From Pararge aegeria (lineage: Eukaryota > Arthropoda > Insecta > Lepidoptera > Nymphalidae), in NCBI RefSeq assembly GCF_905163445.1, contig NC_053196.1, positions 16,517,501 through 16,581,500 on the forward strand: a stretch of 64,000 nucleotides of DNA. Direction: 5' to 3'. Shown one piece after another: positions 20,191 to 31,007 of this stretch. Position 1 is the stretch's first letter. Every line of letters begins with the position of its first letter. Below the pieces are notes generated by a model. That model ran no database searches and was not told the origin of the DNA. It was given only the letters and a program-made list of their open reading frames with translations. A program made the position numbers and the translations under genes.

Positions 20191-21060
20191 AACATTGTAA
20201 CGTTAGCTTTGTAACTATACTTAATTTTGAATTTCAATATACACCAACTACTGAAAGGAAATTCCGTGAAAGCAGCACATACGGCCGGTGTCAAAGAGAT
20301 CAGATAGTTCCTAACTAGTAGATAGGTAGACGAAATAGCTATAGTAGGTCCTAATAGGGTCACTGAAGTGCTACCGATGCCAGGGGAAGGAACGCCTCGT
20401 CGATCAAAGCGGGTATCTGTCCCTTCAAATCCTCGAACAGTTGATTGGGGGTGAGAATTTTTTGTCCGAATCAAAGAATCTTTTCGTTCCAATTCTAAAG
20501 CAATTGAAGTTACGGAAAATTATCATGAGAAGATTGAAATCGCTTGAAATTATAGACTGTCAAACAAAACGGACATAATACATTTGTTTATTTATTAAAT
20601 TTAAACCTTGTTAGTACTGCAGGGCCACTTACACTAACTAGATAAAACAACACCATTTATGGATAACTATAAGACAAATTAATGAAAGATGACATTAAAC
20701 ATTATAAAAGCAGAAGGGTTATTAATATAGTGAACTATAATTATACTCTGCGAATATTGAAGTAAAGTCATTCAATATTCTCAGAAATAATTAATAATTA
20801 TATATATTTATTATTTTTTTATTTTCTTTATGAAACGGTTCCTTTCTCAATGAAAAAAAGAAAGGTAGCATGAGGCCACCGAAAGGCCATCTTTAAAATA
20901 TTTCTGAAACCTATGTCTTCAAAACTTGAATAATCTATTCCTACATTGCATTAAACACACGCACTTTTCGTTTATTTTAGTTTTATTTTATTGTATTGAT
21001 AATTCTATACTTAGTAGGTATTCGCTAAAATATCACAATAAATTTTCTACGGAAGAGCTT
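20191..21060. other. Unassigned
   Basis: AT-rich. A minus-strand open frame at 20187-20492 shows no recognisable family. No repeat family was recognised. Confidence 0.35.
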
Positions 21061-21930
21061 CAAATTCAAATTCCAAATTCAAAATGACATTATTTCAAGT
21101 AACTTTTGAATCGTGAGGTTACGTGAAAGGTACAGATAAATCACTCAAAAAGATGTCTCCACAATGGAACAATGTTTTGTTAAACTTTTCTTGTAATAAT
21201 TTTTAATTTTCAATGTAAACACTACCGATTGCGGATCGGAAAGTTAAGATTTTGGGATTTCTTCCATTCTCTTACCCAGTAAATAGTCTCTATTTCTTAA
21301 AGTATAACAAATGTTATGAGAATGACTTGTTGTCACAGTAGAAAAAAAAATATATACAATTATTTTCGTTTTTTTTGTTTAAGAAAATTTAAAAAAAAGT
21401 TTCATTTCTAAAGCGGTGGTTGGTGGTATCGTTAGCTATTGAGCTTTCTGCCTTGTTATATTAGCCCGCTTGCCACTTGGACGAGACCGACGAGATGAGA
21501 TTGTAAAAAACCTGATTATTATCTCTTCGCGCTAGTTTTATTTTCAGATTACTTTGTTCAAGTTCCAAAGAATAAACCAGTTAAAAGTCTCAAAGTTGCC
21601 GTTCGAGTCTTAAATCCTATTAACATCTCCATCCCTTCTCGAGAAGCGATCCCTTCGGCGACGAGCAAATACAAAAATAAAAATAATAGAAAGTCAACAG
21701 CGACATTGTTTTAAAAAGTTCTAAACAAAGAATTCTTTCGCGATCGCAGACAAATAATCTCTTGCTTGTTTTGTTACGCTAAGGGCTGCTACACAGATAA
21801 ATTTAGTTTGTATTAAACGTAAGTTTAGAGCAAAGTCCTATTGTAGGATTACGAAATCGATAAAAAAGCTTGGGTTTGATTTATTGCTTCAACCAAGTTG
21901 CTCTTCTAGTAATTTTAAATGACAATGTGA
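21061..21930. other. Mostly unassigned
   Basis: A repeat-G-like tail lies at 21061-21110 (CAAATTCAAATTCCAAATTC). A SINE-C-like crumb lies near 21465-21510. A GAGAAGCGATCCCTTCGGCG block near 21640 is GC-richer but unassigned. Confidence 0.35.
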
Positions 21931-22080
21931 CATGGTGATAACAAAAAAAACACCCGGCTATGTTCGTTGTGGGCTTCTTCATAGACCACGACGCGTTTGG
22001 AACCCTCGCAGCTTTAGTTTTAAGTTTACGAATATGGTTATCATCATCATCTCTCTACCGTGTACACTGTGTACATCATC
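21931..22080 (+). mobile_element. Repeat F, 5' part
   Basis: GACATGGTGATAACAAAAAA, GTTGTGGGCTTCTTCATAGA, GACGCGTTTGGAACCCTCGC and TTACGAATATGGTTATCATC are in order. It is truncated before the tail. Confidence 0.85.
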
Positions 22081-23035
22081 TCACGTTATGTAAAAGTGGG
22101 TCTCATGTTATTTATAAAACAGTAAAAGACTATATAGTCAAATACTTTTTAATAAAATGAACACGAAAGTGGGTGGACTATTTTGGGTAGACCATAAAGG
22201 TGGGCCTTTCAATTCTTTACGTGGGTTTTTCTGGAACTGTTTGAATACACACAGACAACGTTACTTTCGAATTTCGAAGTTGAATGAGGACTTTCTTGGT
22301 TTGTATAATTCTACCACGGGAACACAATATATTTCCTGCGGTAGAAGAAGTGGGTCAAATACCAATGTGGTACCAATTTTTCACTATATCTGACTTATCT
22401 TACAGCTCCGACTAAAATTTGGCCTACAGGCAACTGTTATAAAGTAAATTTTAGCTAAAAAAATTCGCTAAGAAAGCGAAATAGGGGTTTGATCTTCATA
22501 AGACATTTCAATTCCAATGTACTCGTATGTAATTTAGTTGTCTACATACAATGCATTTGATTTATTTTTAGTGACAAGTAGTTTTTTTATTTTCGTAGTT
22601 ATGAAACAAAGCTTCTTAAGGTCACGAAGGTGTACTAACTTACAAATAAGTAAAACAATGGAGTAAAGCCGCGCCTTTTTGTCTAAACGGCATGTGACCG
22701 AATTGTTATGATGAGCATGTCCTCATGCAAGACGAGGTGGTGCTTGTACATGGTGTATGTAGCTTGCGATTTACAGATTTGCTCATTATAATCATATTGT
22801 TTAAATTGTTTTTATCCACTAACGTAAAAAGTTGTCTAAAACACTCGTCTGCAAGGGCCCTTAAAAATGGAAAAAGAGTTACTTTATGCCATATTTTGAC
22901 AGGCGCTGTCGAAACTTTGGCTTAACTGAAATTTCCTTTGGCTTTGAATACTCAAGCTTCGGATTCTAGATAGAGAGATACTGGCCATTCTAAATACCTA
23001 AGTACCTACAGCAGGGGTTTTAAAGTCGCACAAAT
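22081..23035. other. Unassigned
   Basis: Contains a plus-strand 78-codon open frame (22157-22393) with no domain I recognise. No repeat family was seen. Confidence 0.35.
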
Positions 23036-23039
23036 GCAT

Positions 23040-23290
23040 TATGTATTTTTTTAAAGGTTTTTCTGTTTACTAGTTTTGCCTGCGTTCTTCGTCCGCATTT
23101 ACAGTCCAGTTTTTAAAAAAAACTCCCTTAGGTACCCTTTGTTTTCTGGGCAAAAAATGTTTCTATGTCACTCTTTGTCCTTTCAATTAACTCTTTGCCA
23201 ATTATCAACTTGATTGGTTGCTTACATAGGGCGTGAAGGAAGGACAAACGAACAAACTAACACACTTTCGCATTTATAATATACGGACTA
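23040..23290 (+). mobile_element. Repeat K
   Basis: TTGCCTGCGTTCTTCGTCCG start, GGCGTGAAGGAAGGACAAAC and end CTTTCGCATTTATAATATAC. The middle is diverged. Confidence 0.65.
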
Positions 23291-23416
23291 ATGACGTTCT
23301 ATTGCCCCACGGTCTTACCCGCAACGAATAAGTGTGTATGCGTAATTGCAAAAACAAAATGTGTGCTGACTTTTTTACCGTGGATAACAACGGGCGGCAG
23401 GCCGTATAGTTATAGT

Positions 23417-23726
23417 TCATCATGTCAACCCATTACCGGCCCACTACAGGGCACGGATCTCCTCCCATAATGAGAGGGGTCAAAGCCGTAGTCCACCACG
23501 CTGGCGTAGTGCGGAATTGTGGACTCCACGCACATTTGAGAAGATTGTGAGCATGAAGGTGCCATCACAAAATTTTGTTGTTGAATGTTTCAGTGATATT
23601 TTATTTAAAAAAAAAATCTTAAAACGCACATAACTTAGAAACGTTAGAGGCGAGTGCTGGTATTCCAACTCGGCTCCCTCGAAACTGAAGTCAAAGTCCT
23701 ACCCACTGGGCTATCACCGCTTTAGT
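23417..23726 (-). mobile_element. SINE-B, near complete
   Basis: Runs from GTCAACCCATTACCGGCCCA to the head CTACCCACTGGGCTATCACC. The B box is decayed (GGTATTCCAACTC in minus orientation). Confidence 0.9.
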
Positions 23727-24221
23727 TATACATCATCGACGTGAAATACAGTTTATTTGGAGTGACTTTACACTCCTTTGAGAACTTTATGGTAAACTAT
23801 GCGGCATGCAGCATACCTAAATACCAAGTTAGGTTAGGCTTATTAGTACAGTAGTTTTTAATTGAATGTATTGTTTAAATGTATTTGTTTTCTTTTAATT
23901 CTTTTATAAGGTCGGACGTAAGTCTTTTCCGTGGTTTTGAACCCACTCGGTTATAGCCCCTATCTCTCCACTTCAACCAAGGATAGGCAATACGCTCAAA
24001 AAACAGTGACGTCAGAAACACAAAGATGGCCACTCCATGAAGAAAGACCTACTCTCGCGTCAAAACAAGACATTCGCGCAAACCCACTCCTACAGTGTCG
24101 GTATCAGTAAGGCGCAATAACCACCGAATTAAGCTAAGCTAGTGCTAAATTAGCATCGAAATTATTTTGACTCGATTACACAAGAAGGAAAGTTTGTCCT
24201 TATCCTAAACATTTCTTTGTG

Positions 24222-24325
24222 ACTTCCACCAGACCAGAGCTTTTAGAAATTATTTGCGAATAGCGGATAGCAAATTGTCTACTGCCAGAACTCGAATCCG
24301 GGACCTCCTCATAGATACAAAAAAC
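24222..24325 (-). mobile_element. SINE-C head fragment
   Basis: CCACCAGACCAGAGCTTTTA and CTGCCAGAACTCGAATCCGG with GACCTCCT are the SINE-C head and part of its middle. Confidence 0.7.
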
Positions 24326-24786
24326 GACAACAACCGTTACACTTCTAAGGTAAATACAGAAAAAGACTTAAACAGAATTGCTTTAAGCGCTTTCTTAATT
24401 TACTTAACATACCTACCATACCTACCTATAAAAAAACATACAAATAAAAAAACGTACAACAATGAACTAAAAAAAAAAATTATGATGCCGAGGAGCCAAA
24501 CGGCTGGTCGCAGAAATCTGAAATTTTATGAGAATATTCTTTGAGTACCCTTTAATTAGTATACTAAGAATTTTTTTTTACATTTAGGAAAGCTAAGGGA
24601 CAAAAGTTTGAATGAAATTCTAAGATATTAGAAGACATTTTTGTAGTGGAATTCACAAAATAGGGTTTTTTTTGTTATGTTTACTTATGCGTGTAATTTA
24701 AATTCTTTTTTATGCTTTTGCGCACTATTACAAAATTCTTGATCTTATCAGAAATTCTACACAGATGTTGAAGCTGGGTCCGTTAA
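24326..24786. other. Unassigned
   Basis: AT-rich with poly-A and poly-T runs. Nothing recognised. Confidence 0.4.
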
Positions 24787-24882
24787 CATGTAACCATCAT
24801 TAACAGCTTACATCAGCCCACTGCTGGACTCCTTCAACGGGATGGTTTGCCCATAATCACCACGCTGGGCAAACGGGTTGGT
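24787..24882 (-). mobile_element. RTE-like LINE 3'-end fragment
   Basis: CATCAGCCCACTGCTGGACT, GCCCATAATCACCACGCTGG and CAAACGGGTTGGTGATCA form a typical 3' end in minus orientation. Confidence 0.7.
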
Positions 24883-24888
24883 GATCAT

Positions 24889-25195
24889 CAGCATCATCAT
24901 TTCAACCGGCTACTCCGGCTACCGGCTCTCTACAAGGCACAGGTATTTTTCTACAATAATAAGGGCTCGTAGTCTACCACGCTGGCCATGCGCGGATTGG
25001 AGGACACCTCTTTGGAACACAATGGAGTATTGTCTTGCAGGTTTCTTCACGTCATTTTCCTTCACCGTTGAAGCCAGTTCTATTTAATTGCTTATATGCA
25101 CATAACTTAGCAAAGTTAGAAGTGCGTGCTGGAATTTGAATTCGGCCCCGAAAATGTAGCCGAAGTCCTAACCACTAGGCTATCGCGAGCTACTA
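24889..25195 (-). mobile_element. SINE-B
   Basis: CATCATTTCAACCGGCTACT to CCTAACCACTAGGCTATCGC, with diverged blocks in between. It lies immediately against the LINE end to its left. Confidence 0.85.
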
Positions 25196-25494
25196 GCTAT
25201 AGCTCAGCATCAGTCGGTGGACTCCGCGCCTATGTGGTCAACTAAACGAAGGTATCGCGTGCCCAAGGGCCATTCCTCAAAACCATTCCTTTAATATACA
25301 GCGTGATTTTTTTCATTCCTTTGATTACCGTCCGTATTTGTATTCGTTATAATAGTTTCGGAATAAATAATACCTTCGTAAATGTATGTATTTAATACTA
25401 GTTCATTTTTCCATGACAAGTTACTGTTGGACATCGGTCTCTGGATGGTGAGTGATATTGTTTATTTAGAAGGAAGCTCGAAAACTTTAAGGGT

Positions 25495-25805
25495 GAATGA
25501 ATGAATGAATGAATACACTTTTATTGTACACCACAGAGAAAATTTACAGAGATACAAATACAACAGCACAATAAGGTAGAACGTACAATTGTTTGTAATG
25601 CATTTGTTGTTAACTGTAACTTAACAAATTTTAGTAGCAGCCCGGAGTTAGGAAATTACACCGGTCCCAGTTATTAAAACGAACTTGAGTTAATAACGGT
25701 TGAGCTCTCAAACCCATATTGAAGCGGTGTGCAGAAACATGGTATCCCACTTTTAATGCTGCTGCAAGCCGATATAAATAAATAACCCGTAATGCTACAG
25801 CTTGG
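25495..25805 (-). mobile_element. Repeat I (LINE 3' UTR and tail)
   Basis: The left edge is a (GAAT)n tail followed by ACACTTTTATTGTACACCAC, the I-family terminus. The rest to about 25805 is non-coding and likely LINE 3' UTR in minus orientation. It faces the plus-strand LINE ORF that begins near 25870. Confidence 0.65.
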
Positions 25806-25852
25806 CCTGAATATTACATAAAGAGAAAACATAAAAAGGGCTTGAAGTAGCG

Positions 25853-26500
25853 ATGAATATTTTTTCAGTCACTGTCGTTGATACTACACAGGCAATTATT
25901 ATAGGCAGCCGAAACCAAATCTCAAAGATTGACTGGGTTTCCCTTCCGCCTATTGAATTCGATGGTGTAACAATTCCTTATTGTGTTAATGTTAAAAATC
26001 TAGGTATATTTCTAGATCAAACCTTAAGTTGGACACATCATCTGAAAGAAGTCAGTAGAAAAACCTTTGCAGCTTTGGGTTCTTTGCGTCGCCTTCGTTC
26101 TTTTCTTCCGATTCCTACCAAAATTATGCTCGCACAAACTCTCCTCCTTCCCATTATTGATTACGCTGACGCAAGCTTTGTTGACTTAACTGAAGACCAG
26201 TTAAATAAGCTTGAGAGACTTCAAAATAGTAGCATCCGGTTCATATTTGGATTGCGCAAATATGACCATATTTCCCAATTTCGGTCTCGTCTCAAGTGGT
26301 TACCAATCCGACTTCGCCGGAATTTGCATATTCTTTCTATTCTGTACTGTATCTTGTTCCATCCTTCTACTCCTGTTTATCTCAAAGAGAAATTTGTATT
26401 CACAGGGCCTCCTGAGGATGCTCGCTCTACGAGGAGGTTTATCCTGAAGGTGCCTGGTCATAAGTCCTCTTTTTTCCACAAATCCTTTACGGTTCAGGTT
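25853..26500 (+). pseudogene. LINE ORF2 fragment, reverse-transcriptase C-terminal part
   Basis: About 216 codons open. Clear LINE features run in order: a TQAIIIGS segment near residue 12; VKNLGIFLDQTLSWTHHLKE at about 47-66; LRRLRSFLPIPTKIMLAQTL; LPIIDYADASF; LERLQNSSIRFIFGLRKYDH; LKWLPIRLRRNLHILSILYC; and a FHKSFTVQ end. This is the post-palm region of a Jockey/CR1-group ORF2. The ATG at 25853 is incidental: the family continues upstream, so the copy is 5'-truncated. The expected final RxWNxLP segment is absent because repeat H interrupts at about 26498. Confidence 0.85.
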
Positions 26501-26733
26501 CAATTTGCTATACTTGCTCCACGAAAATCAAGATAATCTGTATGATGTTATTTATAATTTCTTCAATCCTTATACTCCACAACAAACAGACCTTCGGCAA
26601 TGTAGGGTACATTGCTAGGCACGTTTTGCTCTGAAACCGGAGCATCCTCAGGAGATGTTGAGCTTTACAATCATGCATTGTAAGGTCTTGCTTTTCGGGG
26701 AGTATAGCAAATTAAGCTTAATTTTCATATTAT
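26498..26733 (+). mobile_element. Repeat H with inverted ends, inserted in the LINE ORF
   Basis: The left end CAATTTGCTATACTTG is the inverse of the right end GGGGAGTATAGCAAATTAAG. The interior carries the TAATTTCTTCAATCCTTATA, ACCTTCGGCAATGTAGGGTA and GGAGCATCCTCAGGAGATGT blocks. Terminal inversion and short length suggest a non-autonomous DNA transposon. The superfamily is not determined. Confidence 0.75.
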
Positions 26734-26739
26734 TATAAA

Positions 26740-26906
26740 TGTAACAAATATTTCTTTATTCAAATAGGCACATACAGGCACTTTGATTACCTTAAAAATA
26801 TATGGACATAGTAGTAAAATGATGGCGATCACTACATCCGTAAACATAAAATTGAAGTTACGAGAGTTCCAAATGCGTCTAGGTCTATGAAGAAGTCCAA
26901 AACATT
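26740..26906 (-). mobile_element. Repeat F
   Basis: ATTTCTTTATTCAAATAGGC, AAATGATGGCGATCACTACA, TACGAGAGTTCCAAATGCGT and TATGAAGAAGTCCAAAAC are in order, diverged. It abuts repeat H. Confidence 0.75.
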
Positions 26907-27079
26907 AAAGTAGGTTCTCTCTAACATTATAGTAGTTTCAAACGATATGGCTGTAATTAGTTAACGCGGCGATACCAGGTTGGGGCTCGCTGACGTGCGA
27001 CGGTTAAAAACGAATTACATAAGAGCACCCTGTAGCGCCATTTGTCTAAAACCACCATACCGCCTCCAAGTGTAGTCTG

Positions 27080-27091
27080 AGAGATGGCGGC
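27080..27091 (+). promoter_or_regulatory. YY1/Pho-like site GATGGCGGC
   Basis: GAGATGGCGGC matches the AANATGGCGGC consensus except at the first base. An ATG-GCG-GCG start followed by the donor-like GTAAGA lies here, so a very short first coding exon is conceivable. This is inference only. Confidence 0.3.
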
Positions 27092-27117
27092 GACAAGTAA
27101 GATATGTATGAGACCCG

Positions 27118-27182
27118 TTAAATAGTGCGTAGGAACTATCTGTACGACCTTAAATAGTGCGTAGGAACTTTTTGTACGACCT
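27118..27182. repeat. Two tandem ~33-bp units
   Basis: TTAAATAGTGCGTAGGAACT followed by ...TGTACGACC occurs twice in a row, with a few differences (ATC versus TTT before TGTACGACC). Confidence 0.9.
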
Positions 27183-27240
27183 CCTTGGCGCAGAGGTCCC
27201 GGGTTGGATCCCCTGCAGGGGATTTTTGGGAATTTATATT
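27179..27240 (+). mobile_element. tRNA-derived SINE head, internally deleted
   Basis: CTCCTTGGCGCAGAGGTCCC GGGTTGGATCCCC resembles a SINE-C-type head in which A-box and B-box segments have been brought together by a deletion. GGGGATTTTTGGGAATTTAT follows. Confidence 0.55.
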
Positions 27241-27382
27241 ATGAGAAATATAACGAAATTTGAAAAGAAAATGAACTGTAGCAGTATAAATATTAGAAGC
27301 AGAAATAAACTCGTTTTGCGGTTTACATAAAATTTCTAATTTATTCAAGGGCAACTGTATATTATTTTAAGGCTATTTATTT

Positions 27383-27556
27383 TTTAGGCTAAGTTTGTTG
27401 TGAGCTCTTCTTAGACCAGGGCGCGTTTGGGACCCTCGTAGCTTTAGGTTCAAGTTGGCAAACGAAGTTATCACCATCCCCTTACAATTATGTAAACATA
27501 TGAACGCTTCATCAGTGCCTGTGATAGGCCTACATGAATAAAAATTTTTGTAATTT
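27383..27556 (+). mobile_element. Repeat F
   Basis: TTTTTAGGCTAAGTTTGTTG, CAGGGCGCGTTTGGGACCCT and GATAGGCCTACATGAATAAA are in order. It is followed at once by a SINE-C fragment. Confidence 0.85.
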
Positions 27557-27662
27557 ATAATCTCTAGTGGGAGGCTTTGGCCGTTACTGGTTATCACTAC
27601 CAACAACTAAAGATCAGGTGAGTGTGCAGACAATAGCTAACTTTTAGTGGAATAAAAAAAAG
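27557..27662 (+). mobile_element. SINE-C fragment
   Basis: GTGGGAGGCTTTGGCCGTTA, then CTACCAACAACTAAAGATCA, with a GTGGAATAAAAAAAAGCC end. The middle is deleted. Confidence 0.65.
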
Positions 27663-27784
27663 CCAGACCTAAGATGGTGAGATTCCTTACGTTCGTTTGC
27701 CTATTCGATCGCGTGAAAGTTAACTACGATTAAAATTAAATCGATAGAGAGCCAGCTAGTTATAATACTGGGAAACCCTACTGT

Positions 27785-27798
27785 CACTAGATGGCGCT
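27785..27798 (+). promoter_or_regulatory. CTCF-like motif CACTAGATGGCGCT
   Basis: Every position fits the animal CTCF core CASYAGRKGGCRSY. It stands outside the recognised repeats. Binding is inferred from sequence only. Confidence 0.4.
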
Positions 27799-28105
27799 AT
27801 AACTCAGGCGATGCATAAGTAAACGTACGTAGAAAATATAACACTTGGCACTCAGATTAATAAACGTTTAAAAAATCGCGTGAAAGCTGCTCTCAGTCTA
27901 CTTTTCCACACAAATATTAGTCAAACAAGATTTTTTATCCGTTTTTCGCAGCCTTTTTGAATAACAAACAAAAATGAATACGTGCCACCATCAGGGCAAA
28001 GTTAAGTCGTTTTTAATTATACCCTAACTTCGCAGTTGTTGGGCTATTACAGCTCGGGGTTCCACAGAACAAACACTTGACTCTTATCTAATTAACCTTT
28101 GTGTG

Positions 28106-28208
28106 TTGCGAGTAGCCCAGTGGTTAGGACTACGACTGCTTTATTTTTGGGCCAAGTTTATACCCCACATCTGTCTTTCCTAAGTAATGTGCATTTTTTC
28201 GTTAAATA
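28106..28208 (+). mobile_element. SINE-B head fragment
   Basis: GAGTAGCCCAGTGGTTAGGA is the SINE-B A-box region. The B box is decayed (CAAGTTTATACCCCA). The body is missing after CCTAAGTAATGTGCATTTTT. Confidence 0.65.
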
Positions 28209-28239
28209 TTTGTTGTACACCTACAATGCATCTATCTAT

Positions 28240-28495
28240 TTTGACAGCCGATTGGCGCTAGTGGGCAGCGACCCTACTTTCTGAGTACAAGGCCGTGGTT
28301 TCGATTCCCAAAACTGGAAAGATGTTTGTGTGATGAACATGAATGGTTTATATATATATTATAAACATTTATGTATAATGCTCATAAAAAATATTCATCA
28401 CTTATCTTAGTACCCATAACACGTCAAGCTATGCTTACTTTGGGGCTAGATGGCGATGTGTGTGTTGTCGTAGTATGTTTATTTATTTATTTTTA
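28240..28495 (+). mobile_element. SINE-A
   Basis: TTTTGACAGCCGATTGGCGC head, diverged B box (GTTTCGATTCCC), body with a small deletion after GAATGGTTT, and a GTTGTCGTAGTATGTTTATT end with a (TTTA)n tail. Confidence 0.9.
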
Positions 28496-28584
28496 CGCTT
28501 TTGGTTGCCTGTAAGAGACCTGGAGTCTACCTTAACGCCCTATTCTATTTGTATTTTAGTAACTTTTCCCTATGGTGCACAAAA

Positions 28585-28695
28585 AATTGCATGTGTGTGC
28601 GTAAACGTAATTAATAAACCCCTTTGTTCACGTTATATCTTATGTTTATATCTCGGTAACTACTTTTTTCTTTGGTGTACAATAAAAGTGTATAA
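28585..28695 (+). mobile_element. Repeat I 3' end
   Basis: CTCGGTAACTACTTTTTTCT and TTGGTGTACAATAAAAGTGT, ending in ATTCATTCATTAA, match the I terminus at 58140-58245. Confidence 0.7.
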
Positions 28696-29384
28696 ATTCA
28701 TTCATTAATACTAAAGTAAGAATGTTCTTAGGTTTAGGTTTAAAGACATTTATTCCCATAAAAAGACTTAAGTCACTTACACAGGAAACTTAGTTTTCTA
28801 TAATAAATTAATACACTTCGCCATTAGACTAAACTAAATTCAATTTTACTATTATCTACTCATTCAATGTATTCGTCTTTAAATTTATTGGTATTACTTA
28901 ATATATAAGAAGCTAATTTAGTTTTGAATACATTGAATGAGTTTACATTTTTTATAAGTATAGGTTTTTTATTATAAAATTTGGCGCCTTCAAAGGTAAG
29001 GGGTTTTTACCATAATTTGTGTAAGTTCTTCTTTAAGTGTAGAATACTTAGGATATTTTACCTAAATTGGTGGTATTTGTGGCCCGATTGTCTCTTTACA
29101 TCATGATTTATGAAGAAGCTTGAGTCTATATATGTAATTTTTCTGTTCGTGTGTTTGTCATTAAACTGCAGCTATTCAACCTAAACCAATTGTATTGTCA
29201 TTTGTTTTGTTGCTTTTATAGATATACTTTGTACACGGTTTCCTTTTTTTATGGTACCTAACAAGGAAAGTAGGTACCCAGTAACTTTCTACACTTTAAT
29301 TGGCACCGACTTAAACGTGTTCTAGAAATAGTAGATTATGTTACAAGGACATAAAGCAATCCATCTTATCTGAGATGGTTGGAT
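28696..29384. other. Unassigned AT-rich
   Basis: ATTCAATGTATTCGTCTTTA at about 28863 and its near-inverse ATACATTGAATGAGTTTACA at about 28929 form a loose inverted pair. Nothing else was recognised. Confidence 0.4.
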
Positions 29385-30245
29385 ATTTTGGTCGAGGATA
29401 AAAAGGAGTTTATGCCCGAGTTACACTTCGATTGCGTGGAAATTAGTTTCACTTCGATTGAGTGGAAATTTGTTCGAGGTCTAAGGTTCGATTTCGGGTC
29501 CAAAAGTTAGTATTTAAATGAACGATAAAATGGGTTTTATGACCGAATTTGGCACTGTTTATTTCGATTGCGAAGAAATAAAATATTGAATATAAAATAA
29601 ATTATTAAAAAAAACTAAAGGAAGAACTAAATTAGTTACTTAATTTTCCGCCTTTTGCTCATGTTCTATACTATTCTATCAATAGACCACGCGTTAAGTT
29701 ATGATGAACGGTATTCCGTTCCTACCTTGTCGTTGCTGTAATTTATTCATGAATGTGGGTTTTTGAAACATTATGGAAAAAAATAATAAATGGATTTTTA
29801 TTGATTCAGAAATTAACAATAAATAGACGAAAACATTTTAATAAACTAGAAAAAAGAAGGACATGAAAAAATGTCACAAACAACGTAGTGTTCATATACT
29901 CTTTGCATCAAAAAATTCAGAGCCAGTAAATCAATTATAACTATATACTTGTATACAAAGGAGCATAAAAGTGAATGTATGAATGAATGAATGAATGAAT
30001 GAATGAATGAATGAATGAATGAATGAATGAATGGATGAATGAATAAATGAATACACTTTTATTGTACACCACATAAACATAACAAATTAAAAGTAAAAAT
30101 TTAACAAAAGGTATACAATTTGGCGGCCTTATTGCTACATAGCGATCTCTTCCAGGCAACCAAAGGCGTTAAAAACAGCAAAAGTTAAAAGTATATAGTT
30201 ATAAAAAATTTAGTCCGCCTACACATATCATATGATAGTACGACT
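29385..30245 (+). repeat. Repeat J, interrupted copy
   Basis: Ordered matches to 49785-50200: TATGCCCGAGTTACAC, AACAACGTAGTGTTCATATA then CTCTTTGCA, GAGCCAGTAAATCAATT, and GTCCGCCTACACATAT. Between the last two blocks sits a repeat-I LINE tail (29970-30200). The order in the uninterrupted copy shows that the LINE entered J. A short internal tandem of CACTTCGATTG(C/A)GTGGAA lies at 29427-29480. Confidence 0.7.
29970..30200 (-). mobile_element. Repeat I LINE 3' end with (GAAT)n tail
   Basis: A run of about 18 GAAT/AATG units from 29975 to about 30050 is followed by ACACTTTTATTGTACACCAC and GGCGGCCTTATTGCTACATA with a GCGATCTCTTCCAGGCAACC block. In minus orientation the microsatellite is the LINE 3' tail. 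Confidence 0.85.
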
Positions 30246-30559
30246 TTAAGAGTGAAAATATTTATTTCTTAATAGTCAGCAGTTAACAAAGTCAGCTAAA
30301 ATTTTCATTTATCTTTTTTAGTTGGTAGATTTGCAATTATCTAAGTTATAGGAGCCAAATGACAACGGCAAAAAAAAACATACAGACGAATTGTGAACCT
30401 CCTCCTTTTTTTTAAAACAATTTTTCTCTGTTCGGAAATCAAACTTGCGACCTTGGAAAGAACTCTAGTCTACTAGGATGGCATGACTATGGGAATATTC
30501 TGGGAGGTAAAAAAGGCATCCCGAAAGTCTGTAATGTTTACGCACTATAAAAAAAAATC
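30246..30559. other. Unassigned
   Basis: No family or gene recognised. Confidence 0.4.
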
Positions 30560-31007
30560 TCACTATGGCAATGACCGTAGCATTGCAATTGACCGCATCG
30601 CACCACGTGCACATAGCTACAACTTCCTGCATCCGTCCCCTTCCCACGCATGGCTTTCCACATTCACACTACCAGCCCTCTTCGTCTAGCGCGGAAAACT
30701 AAGGGCTGTTTCCCAAAGCTTTCTCAGTTATCGTCGCGATCTCGTGGCGGCTGGTCCTCCCTCGGGTGTGATGTTATTGAATGTGAATTCGCAGTGAAAA
30801 CACGTACGAATATTTTCATAGTAAGTTTTGAAACTTCGGGCATGTTTTATAGCGTGATTGTATAGAAGTGTAAAAACGTTGGGAAAAGTTTTTTTTAAAT
30901 TTTGCGGGGTACAGTTTGTTTTGGCCGTGCTTTCCGAGTTTTTTGTTTTGTTTTGTTTTTGGTGTTTGTTTGTGGTTGGGATTGTGGCCGGTGTTTGAAT
31001 TATTTTG
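30560..31007 (+). promoter_or_regulatory. Candidate promoter and non-coding first exon
   Basis: A GC- and CpG-richer, non-repetitive block in AT-rich DNA. Its right edge is TATTTTG followed by GTAAGC at 31008-31013, a good splice donor. GTCGCGATCTCGTGGCGGCT and CAGTGAAAACACGTACG lie upstream. No long ORF starts here, as would be expected of a 5' UTR exon. A T/G-rich stretch (TTTGTTTTGTTTTG) precedes the donor. Speculative without transcript data. Confidence 0.3.

Noticed and set aside
29975..30053. CRISPR-like regular repeats
   Set aside because: It is a 4-bp microsatellite forming a LINE tail, with no spacers.
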